DNA from: an uncultured beta proteobacterium | GTDB taxonomy: Bacteria; Pseudomonadota; Gammaproteobacteria; Burkholderiales; Burkholderiaceae_C | NCBI GenBank assembly: GCA_903870955.1 | Contig: CAIQEX010000560.1 | Coordinates: 1 to 11,958 of the forward strand | Direction: 5' to 3' | DNA length: 11,958 bases | Translations under genes and position numbers: made by a program | Notes under the pieces: model-generated | What the model was told of the DNA's origin: nothing | The model's input: only the letters and a program-made list of their open reading frames with translations | The model's database searches: none | Shown here: positions 1 to 5,820 of the stretch, piece after piece | Layout: every line of letters starts with the position of its first letter | Numbering within the stretch: the stretch's first letter is position 1

Positions 1-2
1 CA

Positions 3-608
3 TTTCGTGCCTTACTTGGCGTTTTTGTGTTGAACGGGATTGCCAGTGCGATCCCGGCCACGCTGATTTTGTTTTTTGTGCAGGACCGGTTGCAGGCTGC
101 ACCTGGCCTGCAACCGCTGTTTCTGGGCTGCTATTTTTTATGCGCGGCGCTGGCGCTTCCGTTCTGGCTCAAGGGCGTGCGCCGGTTCGGACTGGCAAGG
201 TCCTGGGGACTGGGCATGCTGCTGGCGATCGCAGTGTTTGGTTTTGCAGCCTTCCTCGGCCGTGGCGATGGCCTGGCGTTTTTGGTGGTGTGCGCGCTGT
301 CCGGCGTGGCACTGGCTACGGATCTGGCATTTCCGGCCGCGCTGCTGGCGGGCATCATCAGCGCCAACGGCGACCGTGGCATTTCCGAAGGCGCTTACTT
401 TGGCTGGTGGAATTTCGCCACCAAACTGAATCTGGCGCTGGCGGCCGGTCTTGCCTTGCCCGCTCTGAGCCTGCTGGGCTACACGCCCGGCGCGCAGGAC
501 GAGGTCGCGCTGCGCAGCCTCACTTTCGCTTATTGCCTGTTGCCCTGCGCCTTGAAACTGCTGGCCGCAGCGCTGTTGTACACCCTCATCATCCGGAGAT
601 CTCCATGA
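3..608 (+). CDS. MFS transporter, GPH (glycoside-pentoside-hexuronide:cation symporter) type, C-terminal part, 5' truncated
   Basis: The reading frame is open from the first bases of the window and ends at TGA 606-608. About 201 residues are visible and the true start lies upstream. A GTG at 27 is only an internal codon, because the family-like stretch FRALLGVFVLNGIASAIPAT begins before it. The visible part is a chain of about six hydrophobic helices separated by short basic loops such as KGVRRFG, as expected for the C-terminal half of a 12-helix inner-membrane transporter. The motif LNGIASAIPAT and the later GAYFGWWNFATKLNLALAAG resemble MFS_2/GPH proteins. Family members move sugars or other solutes with a cation, but the substrate here cannot be told. 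The stop overlaps the next ATG in an ATGA, so the gene is translationally coupled to the DUF3833 lipoprotein. The neighbours suggest a role in envelope lipid or stress metabolism rather than sugar uptake (inference). Confidence 0.85.
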   Translation, partial: FRALLGVFVLNGIASAIPATLILFFVQDRLQAAPGLQPLFLGCYFLCAALALPFWLKGVRRFGLARSWGLGMLLAIAVFGFAAFLGRGDGLAFLVVCALSGVALATDLAFPAALLAGIISANGDRGISEGAYFGWWNFATKLNLALAAGLALPALSLLGYTPGAQDEVALRSLTFAYCLLPCALKLLAAALLYTLIIRRSP

Positions 609-1141
609 AACGCTGCCTGCTGCTTACAAGCCTGCTAATCGCAACCACGTTGGGCCTGGGAGGCTGCGCCTCCCAAAGCATTGAAACCTATGCCAACGAA
701 AAACCGACGCTGGACCTGGCGACGTATTTCAATGGCACGCTGGACGCCTACGGGGTGTTTACCGACCGCTCCGGCTCCGTGGTCAAGCGTTTTACCGTGG
801 TCATGGTCTGCAACTGGGAGGGAGACAAAGGCACCCTGGACGAAGACTTTAGCTACTCGGATGGCAGCAAACAAAAGCGTGTCTGGCATTTGACCAAGCT
901 CGGCAACGGGCGCTTTACCGGGCGTGCCGACGATGTGGTGGGCGAAGCCAGCGGCGAAAGTCGGGGCAATACCTTTCACTGGAACTACACCTTGAGCCTG
1001 CCGGTGGACGGCAAGGTCTATGAGGTGCAGTTTGACGACTGGATGTACCTGATGGGTGACAAGGTGATGCTGAACAAGGCCAGCATGGGCAAGTTTGGCA
1101 TCCGCCTGGGTGAAGTTACCCTGTCTTTTTTCAAGCGCTAA
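605..1141 (+). CDS. DUF3833 family lipoprotein
   Basis: The product is 178 residues with a clear lipoprotein signal: basic n-region MKR, hydrophobic core, and lipobox LGGC with the acylated cysteine at residue 21. Ala22 at position +2 suggests outer-membrane sorting. The mature part has a DUF3833 pattern: YFNGTLDAYGVFTDRSG at 41-57, a glycine/aspartate-rich region with GRADDVVGEASGE near 106-118, WNYTLSLPVDGKVYEV near 126-141, and FDDWMY at 143-148. This looks like a small beta-barrel or lipocalin-like fold. The function of the family is unknown, and a lipid-binding role is only a guess from fold and neighbours. The ATG overlaps the preceding stop (ATGA) and has a GGAG Shine-Dalgarno about 6 nt upstream, so the start is well supported. 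The following dehydrogenase starts 4 nt after its stop, in the same operon. Confidence 0.85.
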   Translation: MKRCLLLTSLLIATTLGLGGCASQSIETYANEKPTLDLATYFNGTLDAYGVFTDRSGSVVKRFTVVMVCNWEGDKGTLDEDFSYSDGSKQKRVWHLTKLGNGRFTGRADDVVGEASGESRGNTFHWNYTLSLPVDGKVYEVQFDDWMYLMGDKVMLNKASMGKFGIRLGEVTLSFFKR

Positions 1142-1145
1142 GGCG

Positions 1146-1925
1146 ATGGGTCTTTTCGCACCCCAGAATGCGCCACAGACCGACTGGCGTGGCAAAACCG
1201 TGTGGATTGTGGGCGCTAGCAGCGGCATTGGGGCTGCCACGGCATCGGCCTTGCACGCCAAAGGCGCGCGCGTCATCGTGTCAGCCCGCAATCGGCAGGC
1301 ACTGTTTGAGTTTGAGGCAACACATGAAGGCTCAAAGGGCATCGTGCTGGATGCAACCGATCTGCAAGCGGTTCACGCGGCGGCCAATGAGGTGCTGGCA
1401 CTGGGTCCCCTGCATTGCGTGGTGTATTGCGCCGGCCACTACACGGCGATGCGCGGATTTGCCATCGACCTGAAAGACGCCGAACGCCATATGCAGGTGA
1501 ACTACCTGGGTGCTCTCAAACTGCTGGATGCTTTGCTGCCGCGCCTTCTGCTTCAGGGCAGCGGCCACATCAGTCTCGTGGGAAGCGTGGCCGGTTACCG
1601 GGGACTGCCCAATAGCCTGGCCTATGGCCCGAGCAAGGCGGCGTTAATCCACCTGGCCGAGACCTTGTATCTGGACCTGAAGGGCCGCGGCATTGGTGTT
1701 TCCATCATCAACCCCGGCTTTGTTGAAACCCCATTGACCGCACAGAATGACTTCGACATGCCGGCCCTCCTGACGCCGCAGCAGGCCGCAACGGAGATCC
1801 TCAGGGGCTGGGCAGCAGGAGCTTTTGAAATCCATTTCCCCAAGCGTTTTACCCTTGGGCTCAAGTTTTTGCGATTACTGCCTTATCGGGTTTACTTCGC
1901 GCTGGTCGGACGCGCCACACTATGA
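1146..1925 (+). CDS. Short-chain dehydrogenase/reductase (classical SDR)
   Basis: The product is 259 residues. It has the SDR Rossmann glycine motif GASSGIG at 23-29, a CAG (NAG-like) motif at 95-97, and the catalytic tetrad Asn119, Ser147, Tyr160 and Lys164 (YGPSK). Arg48 after the second beta strand (SARNR) favours NADP(H) over NAD(H). The PGFVETPLT motif that follows is typical of classical SDRs. The C-terminus (about 235-259) is hydrophobic and basic, suggesting a membrane-facing enzyme or lipid substrate. The ATG at 1146 is preferred to upstream in-frame non-ATG codons because it lies just after the lipoprotein stop, has AAGG close upstream, and leaves about 20 residues before the first strand. 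The stop overlaps the next ATG in an ATGA. The substrate is unknown. By context I infer a role in modification of fatty acids or other membrane lipids. Confidence 0.9.
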   Translation: MGLFAPQNAPQTDWRGKTVWIVGASSGIGAATASALHAKGARVIVSARNRQALFEFEATHEGSKGIVLDATDLQAVHAAANEVLALGPLHCVVYCAGHYTAMRGFAIDLKDAERHMQVNYLGALKLLDALLPRLLLQGSGHISLVGSVAGYRGLPNSLAYGPSKAALIHLAETLYLDLKGRGIGVSIINPGFVETPLTAQNDFDMPALLTPQQAATEILRGWAAGAFEIHFPKRFTLGLKFLRLLPYRVYFALVGRATL

Positions 1926-2380
1926 ATTCACAGGCCAACCCCGCCACTGACTGCGGCACAGATGCCAAACGCCTGGCCCACTATTTTGAAACGCTGAGTC
2001 CGCAAAGCGTGGCCGAGGTGGCGCGCTATTACGCGGCGGATGCACGCTTCAAGGACCCGTTCAATGACGTGACGGGAGTTGCCGCAATCCAGCATATCTT
2101 TAGCCACATGTTTGATGCCCTGGAGCGGCCTCACTTTGTTGTGACGACACAGGTGGTGCAAGGCCAGCAATGCTTCATGACCTGGGAGTTCCGCTTTGGC
2201 TTCAAGAACTTCAGACAGGGTGAGCCACAGGTGATTCTGGGCGCAACCCAGTTGATTTTTTCCGCTTCGGGTTTGGTCACCCTGCACCGCGATTACTGGG
2301 ATGCAGCCGAAGAGTTGTACGAAAAATTGCCCTTGGTAGGTGGCCTGATGCGCTGGCTCAAGCGCCGCGCAAATCGTTAA
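1922..2380 (+). CDS. Nuclear transport factor 2 (NTF2)/SnoaL-like family protein
   Basis: The product is 152 residues. An N-terminal helical part (LAHYFETLSPQSVAEVARYYA) is followed by DARFKDPFNDVTG, then alternating strands including CFMTWEFRFGF, and finally HRDYWDAAEELYEKLP. This is the usual layout of a cone-shaped SnoaL/NTF2 fold in which a conserved HRDYWD region closes the pocket. Family members include isomerases, cyclases and non-catalytic partners, so no reaction can be assigned. The gene is translationally coupled to the SDR through ATGA, and the SDR-NTF2 pairing is one I recall from gammaproteobacterial and betaproteobacterial clusters. It is the last gene of the operon. Its TAA shares the palindrome TTAA (2377-2380) with the stop of the glutathione S-transferase gene on the opposite strand. 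The C-terminus is basic (WLKRRANR). Confidence 0.8.
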   Translation: MNSQANPATDCGTDAKRLAHYFETLSPQSVAEVARYYAADARFKDPFNDVTGVAAIQHIFSHMFDALERPHFVVTTQVVQGQQCFMTWEFRFGFKNFRQGEPQVILGATQLIFSASGLVTLHRDYWDAAEELYEKLPLVGGLMRWLKRRANR

Positions 2381-2991
2381 GCTGGGACGGTTTCGGCAAA
2401 GCTGGGGCGCTGCAACAATTTGTCGTGCAGTTTGACCAGGTTGGGGTACTCATTGCGCCAGGCCAGTTCGGGAAAACGGAAGTCGAGGTAACCCAGCGCA
2501 CAACCAACGGCAATGTCGGCCAGGCTGAGGTGAATTCCTGCGCAAAAGGGCTTGTCGCCCAAGCCCAAGCTCATTGCCTTGAGCGCGTCATTTATTTTGC
2601 GCAATTGGCGATCAATCCAGGCTTGGCTGCGCTGCTCCGGGGTGCGCCCGGACCAGGTGGCTTCCAGGCGCGCCAGGATGGCAGCATCCATCACACCGTC
2701 GGCCAATGCTTCCCAAGTCTTGATCTCGGCACGCTCACGGCCCACCGCCGGGATCAGCTTGCCCACCGGTGACAGCGTATCCAGGTACTCGACGATGACG
2801 CGAGAATCAAACAGCGCTTCGGCGCCTTCCATGATCAGGCAGGGCACCTTGCCCAACGGGTTGGACGATGAAATGGTGGTGTTCTCTGCCCACACGTCTT
2901 CAGAAACCAGGTTGAATTCCAGCTTCTTTTCGGCCATCACCACGCGCACTTTGCGTACATAGGGGCTGGTAGCGGATCCGATAAGTTTCAT
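2377..2991 (-). CDS. Glutathione S-transferase family protein
   Basis: The product is 204 residues, the normal length for a cytosolic GST. The N-terminal thioredoxin-like domain begins MKLIGSATSPYVRKVR, with Ser9 in the usual catalytic region. It has the cis-proline pair Val49-Pro50 and the gamma-glutamyl-binding pair Asp62-Ser63 followed by EYLD. The helical C-terminal domain contains LSLADIAVGCALGYLDFRFPE, including the hydrophobic-staple-type Asp in LADIA. GSTs of this type conjugate glutathione to electrophiles or reduce peroxides and disulfides, but the substrate is unknown. The ATG at 2991 is chosen over in-frame extensions that run into the purB start, because it gives the canonical N-terminus and has AGGG about 5 nt upstream. 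The gene diverges from purB across 107 bp and converges on the NTF2 gene with a 4-nt stop overlap. Confidence 0.9.
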   Translation of the reverse strand: MKLIGSATSPYVRKVRVVMAEKKLEFNLVSEDVWAENTTISSSNPLGKVPCLIMEGAEALFDSRVIVEYLDTLSPVGKLIPAVGRERAEIKTWEALADGVMDAAILARLEATWSGRTPEQRSQAWIDRQLRKINDALKAMSLGLGDKPFCAGIHLSLADIAVGCALGYLDFRFPELAWRNEYPNLVKLHDKLLQRPSFAETVPA

Positions 2992-3019
2992 GGTTACCCT
3001 GGAAATATGTGTGTTCTTC

Positions 3020-3025
3020 ATTCTA
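3020..3025 (-). promoter_or_regulatory. Candidate -10 box for the glutathione S-transferase gene
   Basis: Read on the minus strand this is TAGAAT, five of six matches to TATAAT. It would put transcription start near 3013, giving a leader of about 20 nt that contains the AGGG ribosome-binding site. No good -35 hexamer is seen at the usual distance, where the sequence is T-rich. The assignment is therefore weak. Confidence 0.35.
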
Positions 3026-3086
3026 TCCATTGAGCAAATGCAAAAAAGCGCAAGGGCATCAAACGCCACCCCTGTGACGCACAACC

Positions 3087-3092
3087 TACAAT
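3087..3092 (+). promoter_or_regulatory. Candidate -10 box of purB, implying a leaderless mRNA
   Basis: TACAAT matches five of six consensus positions and ends 6 nt before the purB ATG at 3099. Transcription would start at or within a base or so of the A of the start codon. There is no Shine-Dalgarno-like sequence before the ATG, which fits a leaderless transcript. No convincing -35 hexamer is visible. Confidence 0.45.
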
Positions 3093-3098
3093 TCACCC

Positions 3099-4478
3099 AT
3101 GACTTTCTCCGCCATCTCCGCCCTCTCTCCGCTTGACGGACGCTATTCCACCAAACTTGCCACACTGCGCCCCCTGACCAGTGAATTGGGCTACATGCAC
3201 CGCCGGGTGCAAGTAGAAATTGCCTGGTTCATCGCCTTGAGCGACGCCGGATTTGAAGAATTCAAACCCCTGAGCCCCGGTGCGCGCACTTACCTTTTGG
3301 GCTTGGTGAAAAACTTCTCCGAGGCCGATGGCGAAGCCATCAAAGCAATTGAAAAGACCACCAACCACGACGTCAAGGCCGTGGAATATTGGCTCAAATC
3401 CAAATTTGAAGCCCGCCCCGAGCTGGAAAAAGCCGGCGAATTTGTGCACTTTGCCTGCACCAGCGAAGACATCAACAACACCAGCCATGGCCTGCAACTG
3501 CGTGCCGCGCGGGACATCGTGATCCTGCCGCTGCTGGACAAAATTCTGCTCAAACTGCGTGACATGGCCCACGAGCATGCCGAGGTGCCGATGCTCAGCC
3601 GCACCCACGGGCAAACCGCCAGCCCCACCACGGTGGGCAAAGAAATGGCCAACGTCGTCATGCGTCTGCAGGCCGCCTGCGAACGGATTGCAAGCGTCAA
3701 AATTCTGGCCAAGATGAATGGCGCAGTCGGCAACTTCAACGCCCACTTGTCGGCCTGGCCCGACTTTGACTGGGAAGCCTTTAGCAAAAAAGTCATTGAG
3801 ACACCCGAGCCATTGGGCCTGGGTCTGCACTTTCAGCCCTATAGCATCCAGATCGAACCGCATGACTACATGGCCGAACTGTTTGATGCCGTGGCGCGTG
3901 CCGACACGATCCTGATCGACCTGTCGCGCGATATCTGGGGCTACGTGTCGCTGGGCTACTTCAAGCAGAAGCTGCGTGATGGTGAAGTGGGTTCCAGCAC
4001 CATGCCGCACAAGGTCAATCCGATCGACTTTGAAAATGCCGAGGGCAATCTGGGCATGGCCAATGCGGTGCTGCGCCACATGGCCGAGAAACTGCCCGTT
4101 TCCCGCTGGCAGCGGGACCTGACCGACTCCACCGTGCTGCGCAATATTGGCGTGGCCTTGGGCTACGCAGCGCTGTCCTACCAGTCGCTGCTCACCGGAC
4201 TGAATAAGCTCGAAATCAACAAAGATGCCATCGCCAGGGATCTGGACAACTCGTGGGAAGTGTTGGCAGAGCCGATCCAGACCGTGATGCGCCGCTTTGG
4301 TCTGCCACAACCCTACGAACAACTCAAAAAGTTCACCCGCGGCGAGGCCATGACCAAAGAACTGATGCGTGGATTTATCGAGGGACTGGATATTCCACAG
4401 ACCGAAAAAGACCGCTTGCTGGCGATGACGCCTGCGACCTACACAGGCAAAGCCGCCGAACTTGCCAAACGCGTATGA
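3099..4478 (+). CDS. purB: Adenylosuccinate lyase
   Basis: The product is 459 residues and collinear with the E. coli-type PurB. The enzyme releases fumarate twice: from SAICAR to give AICAR in purine synthesis, and from adenylosuccinate to give AMP. It is a cytosolic homotetramer of the aspartase/fumarase superfamily. Visible hallmarks are the N-terminal SALSPLDGRY, TTNHDVKAVEYW, the substrate loop CTSEDINNTSHG, SRTHGQTASPTTVGKE with the catalytic His, and the superfamily signature GSSTMPHKVNPIDFEN with the flexible catalytic Ser loop. LTDSTVLRNIG and the C-terminal helical domain are also present, so nothing appears to be missing. The start at 3099 gives the canonical MTFSAISALSPLDGRY start and lies 6 nt after a TACAAT box. 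The GST gene diverges upstream and yaeQ follows after an 88-nt gap that carries a GC-rich repeat. Confidence 0.98.
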   Translation: MTFSAISALSPLDGRYSTKLATLRPLTSELGYMHRRVQVEIAWFIALSDAGFEEFKPLSPGARTYLLGLVKNFSEADGEAIKAIEKTTNHDVKAVEYWLKSKFEARPELEKAGEFVHFACTSEDINNTSHGLQLRAARDIVILPLLDKILLKLRDMAHEHAEVPMLSRTHGQTASPTTVGKEMANVVMRLQAACERIASVKILAKMNGAVGNFNAHLSAWPDFDWEAFSKKVIETPEPLGLGLHFQPYSIQIEPHDYMAELFDAVARADTILIDLSRDIWGYVSLGYFKQKLRDGEVGSSTMPHKVNPIDFENAEGNLGMANAVLRHMAEKLPVSRWQRDLTDSTVLRNIGVALGYAALSYQSLLTGLNKLEINKDAIARDLDNSWEVLAEPIQTVMRRFGLPQPYEQLKKFTRGEAMTKELMRGFIEGLDIPQTEKDRLLAMTPATYTGKAAELAKRV

Positions 4479-4510
4479 CTAAAGCCACCACGTTTGGCAC
4501 TTGGTGTCCG

Positions 4511-4556
4511 CTCTGCCCCCCACGGGGGCTGTCCTGCCTTGGGGCGGCCCGGCGGC
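4511..4556 (+). repeat. GC-rich intergenic repeat, copy 1 (between purB and yaeQ)
   Basis: The copy begins CTCTGCCCCC, forms a perfect 6-bp hairpin with a 3-nt loop at 4515-4529 (GCCCCC/CAC/GGGGGC), and ends with the 17-nt core CTTGGGGCGGCCCGGCG at 4538-4554. The same start, a C-run/G-run hairpin and the identical core occur again at 5203-5251. The core alone also recurs at 5144-5160. All copies have the same orientation. It sits immediately before yaeQ, and the GGA that may act as its ribosome-binding site lies just past the repeat end. There is no T-run after the hairpin, so it is not a standard intrinsic terminator. I recall similar sequences in many Comamonadaceae genomes, but did not check this. 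Confidence 0.8.
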
Positions 4557-4566
4557 TGGACGTCTG

Positions 4567-5127
4567 ATGGCCATCAAATCCACCATCTTCAAGGCCAATC
4601 TGCAGATTGCCGACATTGACAACAGTTACTACGCCGACCACGCGCTAACGCTGGCACGCCACCCGAGCGAGACCGATGAACGCATGATGGTGCGCTTGGT
4701 GGCGCTGGCTTTGCAGGCATACAAGCTGCAAAGCGTATGCGGCGGTGACGGCACGCTGAGCTTTGGTGCCGGTCTGTCCGATGTGAATGAGCCCGACGCC
4801 TGGTTGCGTGATTTCACCGGCCTCACCCGTCTTTGGATCGAAGTGGGCCAACCCGAAGACAAACCGTTATTGAAGGCCTGTGGCAAGGCCGACGAAGTGG
4901 TGCTGTACTGCTTTAACCATGCAGCCGAAGTTTGGTGGAAGGGCATTGAGAACAAACTCAGCCGTCCGCAAAACCTGTCGGTGTTCCGCATTCCCACCTT
5001 GGCAAGTCAGGCGCTGATTCCGCTGGCACAACGCAGCATGCAGTTGCAGGCCACGATTCAGGAAGGCACTCTTTCGCTGGGCGACGCTTCCAACAGCGTG
5101 GATATCGAACCGATCCGCTGGAAGTGA
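4567..5127 (+). CDS. yaeQ: YaeQ family protein
   Basis: The product is 186 residues, close to the roughly 180 of E. coli YaeQ. Visible family motifs are the N-terminal MAIKSTIFKANLQIAD, then LARHPSETDERMMVRLVALAL at about 29-49, EPDAW at 75-79, and WIEVGQP at 90-96. The acidic residues Asp77 and Glu92 occupy the positions expected for the PD-(D/E)XK nuclease-like core known for this fold. No enzyme activity is established in my knowledge. E. coli yaeQ was named from genetics connected with RfaH. The ATG at 4567 is preferred over an in-frame GTG at 4501, because the extra 22 residues would be translated repeat sequence. It is codirectional with purB after 88 nt and may be co-transcribed. Repeat copies lie on both sides of the gene. 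Confidence 0.93.
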   Translation: MAIKSTIFKANLQIADIDNSYYADHALTLARHPSETDERMMVRLVALALQAYKLQSVCGGDGTLSFGAGLSDVNEPDAWLRDFTGLTRLWIEVGQPEDKPLLKACGKADEVVLYCFNHAAEVWWKGIENKLSRPQNLSVFRIPTLASQALIPLAQRSMQLQATIQEGTLSLGDASNSVDIEPIRWK

Positions 5128-5135
5128 CAGGGGAC

Positions 5136-5165
5136 TAATCCCGCTTGGGGCGGCCCGGCGCGGGA
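5136..5165 (+). repeat. GC-rich intergenic repeat, copy 2 (30-nt direct repeat, left member)
   Basis: This 30-nt stretch is identical to 5222-5251 in the same orientation, with starts 86 nt apart. It contains the 17-nt core at 5144-5160 and the inverted ends TCCCGC/GCGGGA. It begins 8 nt after the yaeQ stop. Between the two copies lies a 56-nt segment (5166-5221) that includes GAGAGCCCCCAC and the hairpin at 5208-5220. The whole interval is therefore repeat-derived rather than unique sequence. Confidence 0.85.
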
Positions 5166-5202
5166 GTTCGAGAGCCCCCACGTTCACTCACTGCGTGTAG
5201 TT

Positions 5203-5253
5203 CTCTGCCCCCTCAGGGGGTTAATCCCGCTTGGGGCGGCCCGGCGCGGGATT
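5203..5253 (+). repeat. GC-rich intergenic repeat, copy 3, overlapping the 3' end of the DUF3717-DUF1289 gene
   Basis: This is the most complete copy. It opens with CTCTGCCCCC as in copy 1 and has a hairpin CCCCC/TCA/GGGGG at 5208-5220. It then has a perfect 8-bp inverted repeat AATCCCGC (5223-5230) and GCGGGATT (5246-5253) around a 15-nt loop holding most of the core. Its right part is the second 30-nt direct repeat, 5222-5251. On the minus strand this part codes for the last nine residues, PAPGRPKRD, and the stop codon of the neighbouring gene. The stacked hairpins between two convergent genes could slow or terminate transcription from either side (inference), but there is no T-run. Confidence 0.85.
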
Positions 5254-5661
5254 GCTGTTCTCAGCGGCTCGTTCGGCATATTTGTTAAAGCGCCAACCGG
5301 TGCCTTCGGAGGTAATGCGGTGCCAGGTGGCGCGCTTTTGCGGCGCGTCCATTTCGGTCCACTTTTGGACCTCTTCAAAGCTGCGACCGCAACCCTTGCA
5401 CACGGCATCGCCTTGGCTGGTAGAGCAAATCGCAATGCAAGGCGTATCGGGTGTGGAGCGGTACCACTCCATCCAGGCCGCAAAAGCGTCTGGCGCCAAA
5501 GCTTGGTGATCGACATCGACTTCGTGGCGGTACACCATCAACGCATAGACCTCGGCCAGCATGCGCTGGGAATCAGGCAATACCACGCCATCTGGCGAAG
5601 GCTCGCGGGCACGCCAGTAATTGATGGCCGATTCGATGTCGGTGATATGAATCGCGGTCAC
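5221..5661 (-). CDS. DUF3717 and DUF1289 domain protein
   Basis: The product is 146 residues with two parts. Residues 1-70 resemble DUF3717 (AIHITDIESAINYWRAREPSPDG, then MLAEVYALMVYRH). Residues 72-115 are a DUF1289 module with the four cysteines Cys75, Cys79, Cys88 and Cys91 (PCIAIC and CKGCGRS), followed by WTEMDAPQKRATWHRI. The cysteine spacing suggests a small metal-binding knuckle. Neither domain has a function known to me. The start is uncertain: GTG at 5661 gives MTAIHITDIE, a natural-looking N-terminus, but lacks a clear ribosome-binding site. The frame stays open to a TTG at 5784, and that added stretch does not look like either domain. The C-terminal PAPGRPKRD and the TAA stop are encoded by the intergenic repeat. 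The gene converges on yaeQ. Confidence 0.82.
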   Translation of the reverse strand: MTAIHITDIESAINYWRAREPSPDGVVLPDSQRMLAEVYALMVYRHEVDVDHQALAPDAFAAWMEWYRSTPDTPCIAICSTSQGDAVCKGCGRSFEEVQKWTEMDAPQKRATWHRITSEGTGWRFNKYAERAAENSNPAPGRPKRD

Positions 5662-5746
5662 AGGATGCGTTGCCAAAGGCACGCCGAAGCATGCGCGAGT
5701 GAAGGGAGGCGCATCATAGCCCGGCCATGCATAGCCAGGCCGACGT

Positions 5747-5767
5747 AGGGTCTGGCAGTCTGACCCT
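5747..5767 (+). repeat. Inverted repeat upstream of the terC-like gene
   Basis: AGGGTC (5747-5752) and GACCCT (5762-5767) form a perfect 6-bp stem around the 9-nt spacer TGGCAGTCT. It lies in the 159-nt gap between the divergent DUF3717-DUF1289 and TerC genes. It could be an operator, a remnant of a REP-like palindrome (GACCCTAA-ending palindromes are common near REP-associated transposases, from memory) or chance. A second weak hairpin, CTAC/CAT/GTAG at 5795-5805, lies just before the ribosome-binding site. No riboswitch consensus is seen in the gap. Confidence 0.45.
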
Positions 5768-5820
5768 AATTTCCTCGGGGACAAAAGCGCTTCTCTACCA
5801 TGTAGGCGAAAGAGGAAGTT

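Noticed and set aside
140..1141. In-frame upstream extension of the DUF3833 gene to position 140
   Set aside because: The extension is an Arg/Gly-rich translation of the transporter gene in another frame. The ATG at 605 has a Shine-Dalgarno and starts a perfect lipoprotein signal.
2992..3165. N-terminal extension of the GST gene into the purB coding start
   Set aside because: The extra residues do not fit the GST fold, and the ATG at 2991 has an AGGG site and gives the canonical N-terminus.
3093..4322. A 409-codon open frame on the minus strand opposite purB
   Set aside because: It mirrors purB codon structure, its product is low-complexity (rich in His, Gln, Gly and Phe) with no domain pattern, and purB is certain.
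4515..4529. Intrinsic terminator after purB
   Set aside because: The hairpin is GC-rich but no T-run follows it on either strand, and the same structure recurs as part of a repeat.
4501..4566. GTG start at 4501 for yaeQ, adding 22 residues
   Set aside because: The added residues are translated repeat sequence and the family N-terminus MAIKSTIFKANL begins at the ATG 4567.
5747..5820. Possible yybP-ykoY manganese riboswitch upstream of the TerC-like gene
   Set aside because: The available leader is short and the conserved loop sequences of that riboswitch are not visible. Only simple hairpins are present.
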